Positions 33,413-42,964 of a stretch of DNA of 64,000 nt are shown here, piece by piece (within the stretch, counting starts at the first letter, position 1; every line of letters starts with the position of its first letter). Below the pieces are notes generated by a model, which worked only from the letters and a program-made list of their open reading frames with translations, was not told the DNA's origin and searched no databases. The stretch spans positions 27,817 through 91,816 of the forward strand of contig DEFO01000013.1 in NCBI GenBank assembly GCA_002350805.1, given 5' to 3'. The stretch is from Prevotella sp. UBA2850. GTDB lineage: Bacteria > Bacteroidota > Bacteroidia > Bacteroidales > Bacteroidaceae. A program made the position numbers and the translations under genes.

Positions 33413-34861
33413 ATGAGAATGAGTAATTGGCAAGAACAAGCAATCAAGGCACTGGAGGACAGTCTGCATCCAGTTCCCCAAGAACTGAATGGCATAGACT
33501 GGAAATGTGCGCTATCAGATAAGTCAGACAGGCTGGCCCAACACATTTGTGCTTTTTCCAATACAGCCAACGGCGGTTTTCTTGTCTTTGGCGTGAATGA
33601 CGATACGACATTTACAACCCTGTCAAAGAACGAAATAGAAGAAATTACTAACAAACTGGGTAATATTGCCAAGAATAATCTGGCATGGTCAGTCCAGTTG
33701 GAACATACTGTTGTTGACTATCAAGGACATGTTCTGCTATTCATACGCATTCCAGAACAGACAAACAAACCTATCTATCTTCGCGGAAAGGACATCTACG
33801 AAGCGTATATCCGTTCGGCAGGGCATACTGTCAAGATGTCGAAAGAACAGGTGCATGAATTAATAGCCCAATCTCACGGACTTTCATTCGAGGACAGAGT
33901 GGCGAAAAGTGGCGTAAACATGGAAGAGATAGAGAATCTGCTGGATTGTCAGAAGATGTTTGAACTACTGGGCAAAACGATTCCTTCAGATAAGCATCAA
34001 AAGATGAAACTGATGGAAGAGTATGGGGTGATAACTGAAAGGAATGACCTGTATGATATTCTGAATCTTGGCGCGATTCTCTTTGCTAAACAGATAAAGG
34101 ACTTCCCAACCCTCAAGGGAAAAGAAATAATAGTAAGACGGTATCAAGGCACAAACAATCGTATCTTGTCATTAGAGTATATATGCCAGACAGGCTACGC
34201 TATAGGGTTTAAGGACTTGGTGGATTTCATCAGCAAGAACACAAGCACTGAGAGCATTGAGATACGGCGCGAGGCGATTCCCTCATATCCCATTGTGGCT
34301 ATAAGAGAACTTACGGCCAACATGATGGTCCATCAAGATACAGCAGTCAAGGGAATGCCTCTGACGATAGAGATCTTTACAAACAGACTAACTTTTACGA
34401 ATCCAGGATCCTCGCTGAATGATGTGAATCGTCTGATAGACCTACCGCCTCACTCCCGCAACGAGTCTATGGCACAGATGATGCTCCTGATGGATATGTG
34501 TGAAAGACGAGGCAGTGGGATAGACCGGGCAACGGATGCCATCAGTAGGATGAAACTACCAGCATACAAGGCACAAAGTGGTGACGACTTCACACGAATA
34601 ACGCTATTCCCCAAAAAGAAGGTAAGTGAGATGACCAGAGAAGAACGTATCGCTGTTTGCTATCAGTATACGTGTCTGTTGTATGAAGACGGTCAGGCCA
34701 TAAACAATCAGACTGTACGTGAGCGTTTCAACTTAAACAAGAACCAGACGGTGATGGCTTCACGTATCCTTGCAGATACTCTTGAAAGTGGCCTAATAAA
34801 GATGAAAGACCCTGAAACAGAGTCTAAAAGATATTCATCTTATATTCCCTATTATGGGTGA
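33413..34861 (+). CDS. AlbA_2 (Schlafen-type) domain protein with ATPase-like C-terminal region
   Basis: 482 residues. Residues of about 10-130 form an AlbA_2/Schlafen domain (ICAFSNTANGGFLVFGVNDD, then LFIRIPEQTNKPIYLRGKDI, AYIRSAGHTVKM). Residues of about 290-390 match the GHKL-like ATP-binding part of the same family (IREL.AN..VH, then FTNPGSSL, and MCERRGSGIDRA). A winged-helix-like end closes it. Such proteins are often annotated as transcriptional regulators or putative helicases and some act in defence, with no fixed function. It is divergent from the XRE/DUF2975 operon in the same AT-rich block. Confidence 0.85.
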   Translation: MRMSNWQEQAIKALEDSLHPVPQELNGIDWKCALSDKSDRLAQHICAFSNTANGGFLVFGVNDDTTFTTLSKNEIEEITNKLGNIAKNNLAWSVQLEHTVVDYQGHVLLFIRIPEQTNKPIYLRGKDIYEAYIRSAGHTVKMSKEQVHELIAQSHGLSFEDRVAKSGVNMEEIENLLDCQKMFELLGKTIPSDKHQKMKLMEEYGVITERNDLYDILNLGAILFAKQIKDFPTLKGKEIIVRRYQGTNNRILSLEYICQTGYAIGFKDLVDFISKNTSTESIEIRREAIPSYPIVAIRELTANMMVHQDTAVKGMPLTIEIFTNRLTFTNPGSSLNDVNRLIDLPPHSRNESMAQMMLLMDMCERRGSGIDRATDAISRMKLPAYKAQSGDDFTRITLFPKKKVSEMTREERIAVCYQYTCLLYEDGQAINNQTVRERFNLNKNQTVMASRILADTLESGLIKMKDPETESKRYSSYIPYYG

Positions 34862-34954
34862 GCCTTATTTTCACGCGAATCCACACCAAGGCAAAACGTA
34901 CTGAATATCAATTATTTCCAATTTTCACGCGAAACCACCAGCCTCATAACAAAG

Positions 34955-35001
34955 TCTATCTTCCAATTATCTGCAGGGTATTGCAGAAATTGGAAGATAG
35001 A
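34955..35001. terminator. Very strong hairpin between convergent genes
   Basis: TCTATCTTCCAATT pairs perfectly with AATTGGAAGATAGA, and the stem continues past a single bulged A through TCTGCA/TGCAGA to a GGGTAT loop, 20 bp in all. There is no T tract, so it is either a bidirectional terminator or an mRNA 3'-end stabiliser. Just before it, TTTTCACGCGAA occurs twice about 54 bases apart (34869 and 34922). Confidence 0.65.
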
Positions 35002-35009
35002 TAGATTCC

Positions 35010-35345
35010 TTACTTTCTTAACTGTTTCTTGATGCTGTCAGACTCACGCATCAGCCGTTGGCCTTCCTGCTCCCGCTGTTGTGCTGCTACTTCCATTTGG
35101 TGGCGGCGACGAATGGAATCCTCATAGTTAATGACGAACTGCTGGCACTGGTGGATGCTGTCCTCGTTGCCAGTCCATACGTTACGTTCCAACCATATAA
35201 CATTTGCGTTGGTAGCTGGCAAGGTAGCACGTAAGGCACGGTACTTCCAGTCGCTTAATTCAAGGCGGTCAATCTCCTTTGACTGGTCGTAGATTTGGAC
35301 TGTCAAGAAGAAGATAAGGAAGAAAAGGACGATGCTGACACCCAC
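35010..35345 (-). CDS. Small single-helix membrane protein, start codon uncertain
   Basis: 111 residues if the GTG at 35345 is used. It begins with a strong helix (VSIVLFFLIFFLTVQIY) and continues as a charged, Gln/Glu-rich coiled coil ending SIKKQLRK. The frame stays open upstream of the GTG for about 30 more codons of plausible protein (for example KEVVRFLIRNPRD) behind a GGGAGG sequence, yet has no ATG. The true start may be mutated, or the gene may be 5'-degraded. Unknown family. Confidence 0.55.
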   Translation of the reverse strand: MGVSIVLFFLIFFLTVQIYDQSKEIDRLELSDWKYRALRATLPATNANVIWLERNVWTGNEDSIHQCQQFVINYEDSIRRRHQMEVAAQQREQEGQRLMRESDSIKKQLRK

Positions 35346-35520
35346 TAACCACCATGTATTTGTAGTCAGACTCCCAAGACAGTCTCGCGGGTTACGGATA
35401 AGAAACCTAACTACTTCTTTATTCCTCCCAAATTTGCTTTCAGCCTAAAACTGAACATCCCCATATTTCCCCGTCTTGCCTTTTATTTACGCGCTTTCTG
35501 CGTTAATCTTCCGAAAAGCG

Positions 35521-35551
35521 TTGATATATTCAACCTTTTTTCGTAACTTTG
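35521..35551 (+). promoter_or_regulatory. Promoter of miaB
   Basis: TTG (35521-35523), 20 bases, TAACTTTG (35544-35551); the ATG is 23 bases downstream. A full consensus. Confidence 0.8.
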
Positions 35552-35573
35552 CAGTCTATTATATTTTGCAACA

Positions 35574-36917
35574 ATGAAAAAACTATATATCGAAACATAC
35601 GGTTGCCAGATGAATGTGGCCGACTCTGAGGTGGTTGCCTCTGTGATGCAGATGGCCGGATATGAAGTGACCGAGCAGTTGGACGACGCTGATGCCGTGT
35701 TCCTGAACACCTGTTCGGTGCGCGACAATGCCGAGCAGAAAATCTATCACCGTCTGGAGGCTCTTGATGCCGAGCGCAGGCGCCGGCTGAAAGAAGAGCG
35801 TCCGCGACTCATCATCGGCGTGCTGGGCTGTATGGCTGAGCGCGTGAAAAGCGACCTGCTGGAGCACCATCATACCGACCTGGTGGCCGGTCCAGATGCC
35901 TATCTGTCGCTCCCCGACCTCATTGCCCAGTGCGAGGCCGGTCATCAGGCCATCAATGTAGAGCTGTCGACCACCGAGACCTATCGCGACATCCTTCCGC
36001 AGCGCATCCACGGAGCCAAGATCGGCGGTTTCGTGAGCATCATGCGCGGCTGTAATAACTTCTGTCACTATTGCATTGTGCCCTTTACCCGTGGCCGTGA
36101 GCGGTCGCGCGACGTGGAGAGCATCCTCACCGAGGTGCGCGACCTGCGTGACCGTGGATTCAAAGAGGTGACGCTGCTGGGCCAGAATGTCAACAGCTAC
36201 GGTCTGAGTCCGGCAGGAAAGCCCATGCCTGGAGGTACGAGCTTTGCCGAACTGCTGCGAAGGGTAGCCCGCGAGGTGCCTGAGATGCGGGTGCGGTTCA
36301 CCACCTCGAATCCCGAGGATATGACCGAGGACATCCTTCACGCCATTGCCGAGGAGCCCAACCTGTGCAAGCACATCCACTTCCCTGTGCAGAGCGGCAG
36401 CAACCACACGCTGCACCTGATGAACCGCAAGTACACCCGCGAAGACTACCTTAGTAAGGTGGAGGCTATCCGCCGCATCATTCCCGGCTGCGGACTGACC
36501 ACCGATGTGTTTGTGGGCTATTGCGATGAGACCGAAGACGACTTCCAGCAGACGCTCTCGCTGGTGCGCGAGGTGCGTTTCGACTCGGCCTTCATGTTCA
36601 AATACTCCGAGCGTCCCGGTACCTATGCTGCCAAGCATCTGGCCGACAACGTGCCCGAGGAAGAGAAGATACGGCGCCTGAACCAGCTCATTGCCCTGCA
36701 GACCGAGATTTCTGCCGAGCGCAACCGCGAGGATGTGGGGAAGACTTTCCCTGTGTTGGTGGAAGGGTTCAGCAAGCGCTCTCGCGAACAGCTGATGGGC
36801 CGCAACGAGCAGAACAAGGCGGTGGTCTTCGATCGAGGCCGTCATCACATCGGTGAGACGGTGAATGTGAGGATTACCGGCAGCAGCAGCGCAACGCTGT
36901 TGGGCGTGGCGGAGTAA
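35574..36917 (+). CDS. miaB: tRNA-2-methylthio-N6-dimethylallyladenosine synthase
   Basis: 447 residues. The N-terminal UPF0004 domain holds three cluster cysteines (YGCQMN, NTCSVR, LGCMAE). The radical-SAM core has CNNFCHYC, and a TRAM domain lies at the end (about 380-445). It adds the 2-methylthio group to i6A37 of tRNAs in the cytoplasm. A full-length match to the family, not the related RimO or MtaB, as judged by TRGRERSR after the cysteine motif. Confidence 0.95.
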   Translation: MKKLYIETYGCQMNVADSEVVASVMQMAGYEVTEQLDDADAVFLNTCSVRDNAEQKIYHRLEALDAERRRRLKEERPRLIIGVLGCMAERVKSDLLEHHHTDLVAGPDAYLSLPDLIAQCEAGHQAINVELSTTETYRDILPQRIHGAKIGGFVSIMRGCNNFCHYCIVPFTRGRERSRDVESILTEVRDLRDRGFKEVTLLGQNVNSYGLSPAGKPMPGGTSFAELLRRVAREVPEMRVRFTTSNPEDMTEDILHAIAEEPNLCKHIHFPVQSGSNHTLHLMNRKYTREDYLSKVEAIRRIIPGCGLTTDVFVGYCDETEDDFQQTLSLVREVRFDSAFMFKYSERPGTYAAKHLADNVPEEEKIRRLNQLIALQTEISAERNREDVGKTFPVLVEGFSKRSREQLMGRNEQNKAVVFDRGRHHIGETVNVRITGSSSATLLGVAE

Positions 36918-36987
36918 TGTATAATGCAGAATTGATAATGCATAGTATAATTCATGTTGCTTAGTTCATCATGCATAATAGATAGTT

Positions 36988-38814
36988 ATGAAAGAATTCT
37001 TGCAAGTTTTAAGGCGTTTCGTGCCGCCATATAAGAAATATCTGGTACTGTCGGTCATCTTCAATATTCTGTCGGCAGTACTGAATATCTTCTCGTTTGC
37101 CACGCTGATACCCATGCTGAACATCTTGTTCCAGACGGGTGATACCGAGAAGGCCACCACGCTGATGGCATGGGACTGGGGAAATGTGGACGGTGTGCTG
37201 ATGAACAACATGAACTACTATGTGAATCAGCTCATTCAGAGCACCGGTGCCACCACCACTCTGCTCATCATCGGACTGGTGCTGGCGGTGATGACGGCGC
37301 TGAAGACGGGTGCCTACTTCCTCTCGTCGGCCACCATTATTCCTATCCGTACGGGCGTGGTGCGCGACATCCGCAACCAGTTGTATCAGAAAATCAACTC
37401 GCTGCCGCTGGGCTTCTTCAGCGAGGAGCGCAAGGGCGATATCATTGCGCGCATGAGCGGTGATGTGCAGGAAATCGAGTCGAGCATCATGTCGAGCCTT
37501 GACATGCTGTTCAAGAACCCCATCCTCATCATCTCCTATTTCATTGCGCTGCTCCTCATCTCGTGGCAGCTCACGTTGTTCACCATCGTCTTTGTACCCA
37601 TCTTCGGCTGGTTTATGGGAATGGTGGGCCGCCGCCTGAAGCAAAAGAGCATCAAGGCTCAGTCGCTCTGGAGCGACACGATGAGCCAGGTGGAGGAGAC
37701 GCTGGGCGGACTGCGCATCATCAAGGCTTTCTGTGCCGAGGATAAGATGAACCGCCGCTTCGACCATGTGAACTCAGCCTACCGCAACGACATCATGCGG
37801 GTGAACATCCGGCAGTCGATGGCCCATCCCATGAGCGAGTTCCTAGGCACGGTGATGATTGTCATTGTGCTGTGGTTCGGCGGCATCTTGGTCATCAACT
37901 ACCACAGCATCATCGGTTCCACCTTTGTCTATTACATGGTGATTCTCTATAGCATCATCAACCCACTGAAGGAGTTTTCGAAGGCAGGCTACAACATTCC
38001 CAAGGGCTTGGCGTCGATGGAGCGTGTCGACAAGATACTCCTGGCTGAGAATCATATCAAGGAATCGGCCCACCCTGTGCATATCAAGAGCTTCGAGCAG
38101 TCCATTGAGTTCCGCCACGTGTCGTTCAGATATGGCGAACAGTGGGTGCTGAAGGACATTAATCTCACCATCGAGAAGGGCAAGACCGTGGCGCTGGTTG
38201 GCCAGTCGGGTGGGGGAAAGTCGACGTTGGTCGACCTCATACCGCGCTATTACGACGTGCAGGAAGGCCAGGTGCTCATCGACGGAGTCGACGTGAAGGA
38301 ACTGGGCATTCACGACTTGCGCCAGCTCATAGGCAATGTGAATCAGGAGGCCATCCTCTTCAACGACTCGTTCTTCAACAATATCTCGTTTGGCGTCGAC
38401 AATGCCACGCGCCAGCAGGTCGAGGAGGCTGCCCGTATAGCCAATGCCCACGAGTTCATCATGCAGTCGGAACACGGCTACGACACCAATATCGGCGACC
38501 GCGGAGGACGGCTCAGCGGTGGTCAGCGCCAGCGGGTGAGCATTGCCCGTGCCATCTTGAAGAACCCGCCCATCCTGATTCTCGACGAGGCCACCTCGGC
38601 ACTCGACACCGAGAGCGAGCGACTGGTGCAGGATGCCCTTGAGCGGCTGATGAAGACGCGTACCACCGTGGCCATCGCCCACCGTCTGTCGACCATCAAG
38701 AATGCCGACGAGATATGTGTGTTGCATGAGGGACAGATCGTCGAGCGCGGCACCCACGACGAGCTCTTGGCGCGCGACGGCTACTATAAGAAACTGCACG
38801 ACATGCAGCAGTAA
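36988..38814 (+). CDS. ABC exporter, fused permease and ATPase (MsbA-like)
   Basis: 608 residues. Six transmembrane helices in about 1-330, then an ATPase domain with Walker A GQSGGGKST, signature LSGGQRQRVSIARA, Walker B ILILDEATSALD and the switch His in AIAHRLSTI. It is a half-transporter that dimerises. Directly upstream of an LpxL-like acyltransferase and glycosyltransferases, it most likely flips a lipid or lipid A precursor, but the substrate is inferred. A 70-base AT-rich spacer with ATAATGCA repeats separates it from miaB. Confidence 0.9.
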   Translation: MKEFLQVLRRFVPPYKKYLVLSVIFNILSAVLNIFSFATLIPMLNILFQTGDTEKATTLMAWDWGNVDGVLMNNMNYYVNQLIQSTGATTTLLIIGLVLAVMTALKTGAYFLSSATIIPIRTGVVRDIRNQLYQKINSLPLGFFSEERKGDIIARMSGDVQEIESSIMSSLDMLFKNPILIISYFIALLLISWQLTLFTIVFVPIFGWFMGMVGRRLKQKSIKAQSLWSDTMSQVEETLGGLRIIKAFCAEDKMNRRFDHVNSAYRNDIMRVNIRQSMAHPMSEFLGTVMIVIVLWFGGILVINYHSIIGSTFVYYMVILYSIINPLKEFSKAGYNIPKGLASMERVDKILLAENHIKESAHPVHIKSFEQSIEFRHVSFRYGEQWVLKDINLTIEKGKTVALVGQSGGGKSTLVDLIPRYYDVQEGQVLIDGVDVKELGIHDLRQLIGNVNQEAILFNDSFFNNISFGVDNATRQQVEEAARIANAHEFIMQSEHGYDTNIGDRGGRLSGGQRQRVSIARAILKNPPILILDEATSALDTESERLVQDALERLMKTRTTVAIAHRLSTIKNADEICVLHEGQIVERGTHDELLARDGYYKKLHDMQQ

Positions 38815-38867
38815 GCACACCCCGAGATGTCCTGACACATCCCCACTCATCACATAAAAGGAAAAGA

Positions 38868-39806
38868 ATGAAGAAGATGACCTACAAAATCGTTCATGCG
38901 CTGTTCTACGCGGTATCGCTCCTGCCATACGGCGTGCTCTATGTCCTGTCCGACATCTTCTATGTGTTCGTGCGTCTGTCGGGCTATCGCCGGCGGGTGG
39001 TGCGCCGCAACATCGAGACTTCCTTTCCCGAAAAGAGTACTTCAGAGCATCGCGCCATCGAGCGCAGATTCTACCATTGGCTGTGCGACTACTTTGTCGA
39101 GACCCTCAAGTTGCTCTCGGTGAAGCCTGCGTCGCTGCTCCGGCGTATTGAGTTTCGCGGCTTCGACCAGGTGGAGCAATGCTTCGACCGCGGACAGACC
39201 TGTGCCGCCCTTTTGGGACATTATGGCAACTGGGAACTGCTCTCGGCAACCGGACTGGCCATGCAGCGCCATACCGATGCTGTCATGGGACTCATCTACC
39301 ACCCCCTGCGCAGCGACATCTTCGACCGTTTGTTCATCGATATCCGGCAGAGCAAGGGCGGTGTGTGCATCCCCAAGAAAGATATTCTGCGCTACCTGGT
39401 GGGCTATCAGCGTGAGAACCGCATGAACCTCTTCGGCTATATCAGCGACCAGGCTCCCAAATGGGAGAATATTCATCTGTGGATACCCTTCTTAGGCCAC
39501 GAGACACCCGTGTTTACCGGTGCTGAGCGCATTATGCGCAAGATGAGGAATGCCGTCTTCTACGTCGATATGGAGCGGCCCCGCCGCGGCCATTATGTGG
39601 TGACGGCGCGGCTCATCACCACCGATCCGGCATCGATGCCCGAGCATGAGATCACGAGGCAGTTCTTCAGCATGCTCGAAGAGACCATCCGCCGTGAGCC
39701 CTCCTGCTATCTGTGGAGCCACGACCGTTGGCGCCGCACCCACGAGGAGTTCGACCGGCGCTTCAGGGTGGTCAATGGGAAAGTCATTAAACGTACGGAA
39801 ACATGA
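38868..39806 (+). CDS. Lysophospholipid/lipid A acyltransferase (LpxL/HtrB family)
   Basis: 312 residues. One N-terminal membrane segment (about residues 10-32), then the HX4E acyltransferase motif HYGNWE near 120, followed by IPKKDILRYLVGYQR and YISDQAP as in late lipid A acyltransferases. It transfers a secondary acyl chain to lipid A at the inner-membrane face. It overlaps the next glycosyltransferase gene by 4 bases (ATGA). Confidence 0.9.
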   Translation: MKKMTYKIVHALFYAVSLLPYGVLYVLSDIFYVFVRLSGYRRRVVRRNIETSFPEKSTSEHRAIERRFYHWLCDYFVETLKLLSVKPASLLRRIEFRGFDQVEQCFDRGQTCAALLGHYGNWELLSATGLAMQRHTDAVMGLIYHPLRSDIFDRLFIDIRQSKGGVCIPKKDILRYLVGYQRENRMNLFGYISDQAPKWENIHLWIPFLGHETPVFTGAERIMRKMRNAVFYVDMERPRRGHYVVTARLITTDPASMPEHEITRQFFSMLEETIRREPSCYLWSHDRWRRTHEEFDRRFRVVNGKVIKRTET

Positions 39807-40954
39807 GAATAGGATTCGACGCCAAGCGCATGGTGCGCAACGCAACAGGCTTGGGCAACTATGCGCGCACACTCATCAACGACCTGTCGGCCATCGCCCC
39901 CGCCGACTGCGAGTGCTGCCTCTATGCCCCCGACAAGGGCAACGACCAGTTGCGCCAGATGGTCAATACGGCGCCCAACGTGCGCTTTTGCTATCCCGAT
40001 GCCTCTTCCTTCCTCTCCCGCACGGGCCTGGGCAAGGCCTGGTGGCGCTCTCATGGCGTGGTGAATGACCTGCGGCGCGACGACATACAGCTCTATCACG
40101 GTCTGTCGGGCGAGCTGCCCGTCGGCATCAAGAAGGCAGGCATCAAGACCGTTGTCACCATCCACGACCTCATCTTCCTGCGCCATCCCGAGTATTATCA
40201 ATGGCTCGACACCAAGCTCTATGCCTGGAAGTTCCGCAGGACCATTGCCGAGGCCGACCGCATCATCGCCATCAGCGAGTGTACCAAGCGCGACATCATG
40301 TTCTATGGCGGTGTGAACCCCGACAAAATCGACCTTATCTATCAGAGTTGCGGCACACGCTTCAAACAACCTGCCACCGCCGAGGAGCGGGCCCGTGTCA
40401 GTCAGAAATATCAGTTGCCCGAGCGTTATATCATTCATGTAGGCTCTGTCGAGGAGCGCAAGAACATGCTGCTGGCGGTTAAGGCCATGCACTATGTGCC
40501 GCACGACGTGTCGCTGGTCATTGTCGGCCGGCGCACTCCTTATGCCGACCGGCTGGAGCAGTATATCCGTGAGAACGGCCTCCTTCAGCGGGTGAAGATG
40601 TTCCATCAGGTGCCCTTTGCCGATCTGCCGGCTTTGTATCAGCAGGCCGAGGCGTGTGTCTATCCTTCCCGTTACGAGGGTTTCGGCATTCCCATCATCG
40701 AGGCCATCCAGAGCGGTCTGCCCGTCGTCGCCTGTACGGGCAGTTGTCTGATGGAGGCTGGCGGCAACGACAATATCTATGTCAGTCCCGACGATGTCAG
40801 TGGCATGGCAAACGGAATCTGTCTGTCGTTGAAAGGAGCGGAGGGCAGGGAAGAGCGTATCGCCAGAAGCCAGCAATACATTCAGCGTTTTGAGGGCAAC
40901 AACGTAGCTGCCCAAGTGTTCAACGTCTATGAAAAAGTGATGAGTGACAAGTGA
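39803..40954 (+). CDS. GT4-family glycosyltransferase
   Basis: 383 residues, two Rossmann halves (GT-B). The N-terminal DAKRMVRNATGLGNYARTL is a typical GT4 acceptor-side loop. The C-terminal donor site has VGSVEERKNML, ADLPALYQQAEACVYPSRYE and GFGIPIIEA with the EX7E pattern. No membrane segment, so it works at the cytoplasmic face. Within the LPS-like operon it adds a core or O-chain sugar; donor not determinable. Confidence 0.9.
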   Translation: MRIGFDAKRMVRNATGLGNYARTLINDLSAIAPADCECCLYAPDKGNDQLRQMVNTAPNVRFCYPDASSFLSRTGLGKAWWRSHGVVNDLRRDDIQLYHGLSGELPVGIKKAGIKTVVTIHDLIFLRHPEYYQWLDTKLYAWKFRRTIAEADRIIAISECTKRDIMFYGGVNPDKIDLIYQSCGTRFKQPATAEERARVSQKYQLPERYIIHVGSVEERKNMLLAVKAMHYVPHDVSLVIVGRRTPYADRLEQYIRENGLLQRVKMFHQVPFADLPALYQQAEACVYPSRYEGFGIPIIEAIQSGLPVVACTGSCLMEAGGNDNIYVSPDDVSGMANGICLSLKGAEGREERIARSQQYIQRFEGNNVAAQVFNVYEKVMSDK

Positions 40955-41047
40955 GCAGTATGATTAGCTTTACAGAGCAGCCCTCCAGACAGCCCGGGAC
41001 GCCCTCGGTAACTGTAGAGTAGCCCTCTGTACACAGTGGAAACAGAT

Positions 41048-41827
41048 ATGAAAAGAACCATCGAGATCAATCCGAAGTATGAGCATCTGCGCTCATTCAT
41101 CAGCCAACTGCCCGAGCGGATGGATGCTGAGGGCATCTATCTCTATGGCGGCCGGCGCAACCTGATTAAGATGTTTGAGGCTCCCGATGGCACTCGTCTG
41201 AATGTGAAACGCTATAAAAAGCCTGTGTTCCCATCCAATATCATCTATTCCACGGGCATCAGAAAGCCCAAGGGCAGACGTGCTTATACCTATCCCCCCA
41301 TCCTGTTGGCCAAGGGAATACAGACGCCCGAGGCTGTAGCCTATATCGAGGACCGGCACCTGGGCATGCTGCAACACTCGTGGTTCATCAGTATTCAGTG
41401 CCCGTACGCTCATCTGCTCTACGAGATGGGTGACGCCACGGAGGATGTCTATGCGCCGATTGCCAAGGCATTGGCCGCTTATGCCGCCAATATGCACGAC
41501 AAGGAAGTGCTGCATCTGGATTTCTCACCCGGCAATATCTTGTGGGATGTCGACCATCAGGGAACGACCCACGGGAAACAAGAGTACCATTTTTCCATTG
41601 TCGACATCAATCGTATGCGCTTTGGGGCGGTGAATATGGAAGATGGCTGTCGCAGCTTTGCCCGTCTGTGGGGTCCCAAGCATTTCATCGAATTGCTGGT
41701 GCGTGAGTATGCGAGCCTGCGGAAGTTCGATGCCGAGGCTGCCGAACAAGTCACGATGGCAGAAAGAAGGCGTTTTTGGGCGCACTATCAGAAGAAACGC
41801 GAAATGGAATTTAAACTTGAATTATAA
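41048..41827 (+). CDS. Lipopolysaccharide core/Kdo kinase-like protein
   Basis: 259 residues from MKRTIEINPKY; an in-frame Met four codons upstream (41036) is less likely. A protein-kinase-like fold of the InaA/RfaP/KdkA group: the catalytic loop reads LHLDFSPGNILWD and the metal-binding segment FSIVDINRMRFG. It probably phosphorylates a sugar of the LPS core, such as Kdo, in the cytoplasm. Located between two glycosyltransferase genes and 6 bases before the next one. Confidence 0.82.
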   Translation: MKRTIEINPKYEHLRSFISQLPERMDAEGIYLYGGRRNLIKMFEAPDGTRLNVKRYKKPVFPSNIIYSTGIRKPKGRRAYTYPPILLAKGIQTPEAVAYIEDRHLGMLQHSWFISIQCPYAHLLYEMGDATEDVYAPIAKALAAYAANMHDKEVLHLDFSPGNILWDVDHQGTTHGKQEYHFSIVDINRMRFGAVNMEDGCRSFARLWGPKHFIELLVREYASLRKFDAEAAEQVTMAERRRFWAHYQKKREMEFKLEL

Positions 41828-41833
41828 ACCAAT

Positions 41834-42871
41834 ATGAGTACAAACCGCTTGTGTTATATCTCAAGAAACTACCGGGGCGTAGACGGCTCGGGCAATAAGG
41901 CGAAGACCGACAACGAAGATACGCTCGTAGAGATGGGCGCCGTGAACTTAGGCTTGCGCCGGACACTTTATGATAATAAGGTGTTGACGTTCTTCCTCGA
42001 CCTGATGGGCATCCTGAAATACTGTGCCTCAGTGCGAAAAGACGATATCATCCTGTTGCAATACCCTGTCAAAAAGTATTTTGCCTTCATCTGTCGTGTG
42101 GCCCATTGGCGGGGCGCAAGGACCATCGCCCTCATCCACGACCTGGGTTCCATGCGCCGTAAGAAACTCACAGAGGAGCAGGAGATTCGCCGGTTAATGC
42201 ATGCCGACTATGTGATAGCCTCCAACGGAGTGATGCGGCAGTGGCTTGCCAGCCGCGGCTACAGCCATCCGCTGGGTGCCTTGGGGCTGTTTGACTATCG
42301 TTCGAAAACTGTTCATCACGAGCAGGAGCGGACGAAGGGAGAGTGCTCCATCGTCTATGCAGGAGCCCTCGCCATGCGCAAGAATGCTTTTATTTTGCAG
42401 ATTCCTGACGTTATCAGTGGTTACGAGTTGCATATCTATGGCAACCGCTCTGGTCTTCCGTCGCTGAAAGAGTCGCCGCGGGTGATCTTCCATGATTTCA
42501 TGCCGGCCGACAAGTTTATTGAGAGCGTGCAGGGCGATTTCGGCTTTGTGTGGGACGGCGACTCGTTGGACAGCTGTACGGGCAGCTTCGGTGAGTATCT
42601 GCGCTGGAACAGTCCGCACAAGGTGTCGTTCTATATCCGTGCCGGCCTGCCCATCATCATCTGGCGTCAGGCAGCATTGGCCTCCATTGTCGAACAAGAA
42701 GGCATCGGTCTGTGCATCGACAGCGTGGAGCAACTGAACACACTACTGGCCAGTGTGACCGACGAGCAGATGGAGGAAATGAGAAAGAATGTGCGCCGAG
42801 TCAGCCAGCAGCTCTCGCGTGGTGAGTATCTGCGCAGGGCTGTAGAACAGGCCGTCAGCGAGTTGGATTAA
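41834..42871 (+). CDS. Glycosyltransferase, GT-B fold, galactofuranosyltransferase-like
   Basis: 345 residues. It has the pattern of Gtf3/beta-1,6-galactofuranosyltransferase-type enzymes: DDIILLQYPVKKYF, ALIHDLGSMR, YAGALAMRKNAF, FGFVWDGDSLDSCTG, YLRWNSPHKVSFYIRAGLP. A UDP-galactopyranose mutase (glf, 46625) nearby makes UDP-Galf available, which supports but does not prove this donor. Last gene of the plus-strand operon; a strong terminator follows at 42890. Confidence 0.82.
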   Translation: MSTNRLCYISRNYRGVDGSGNKAKTDNEDTLVEMGAVNLGLRRTLYDNKVLTFFLDLMGILKYCASVRKDDIILLQYPVKKYFAFICRVAHWRGARTIALIHDLGSMRRKKLTEEQEIRRLMHADYVIASNGVMRQWLASRGYSHPLGALGLFDYRSKTVHHEQERTKGECSIVYAGALAMRKNAFILQIPDVISGYELHIYGNRSGLPSLKESPRVIFHDFMPADKFIESVQGDFGFVWDGDSLDSCTGSFGEYLRWNSPHKVSFYIRAGLPIIIWRQAALASIVEQEGIGLCIDSVEQLNTLLASVTDEQMEEMRKNVRRVSQQLSRGEYLRRAVEQAVSELD

Positions 42872-42889
42872 CGGGAGAGTATATATAGC

Positions 42890-42944
42890 CTGCTGGCACA
42901 AGGCAGTCCTCGAGATGGGCAGCCTTGTGCCAGCAGTTGTTTTA
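42890..42944. terminator. Rho-independent terminator between convergent glycan operons
   Basis: CTGCTGGCACAAGGC pairs perfectly over 15 bp with GCCTTGTGCCAGCAG (42922-42936), followed on the plus strand by TTGTTTTA. It ends the 37-42.9 kb operon and may serve the minus-strand LicD operon as well. Confidence 0.88.
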
Positions 42945-42964
42945 TCCCCCAATGCCAGAAATGG

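Noticed and set aside
36918..36987. AT-rich ATAATGCA repeats after miaB as a fourth stop-codon array
   Set aside because: Units are too irregular to define a period.
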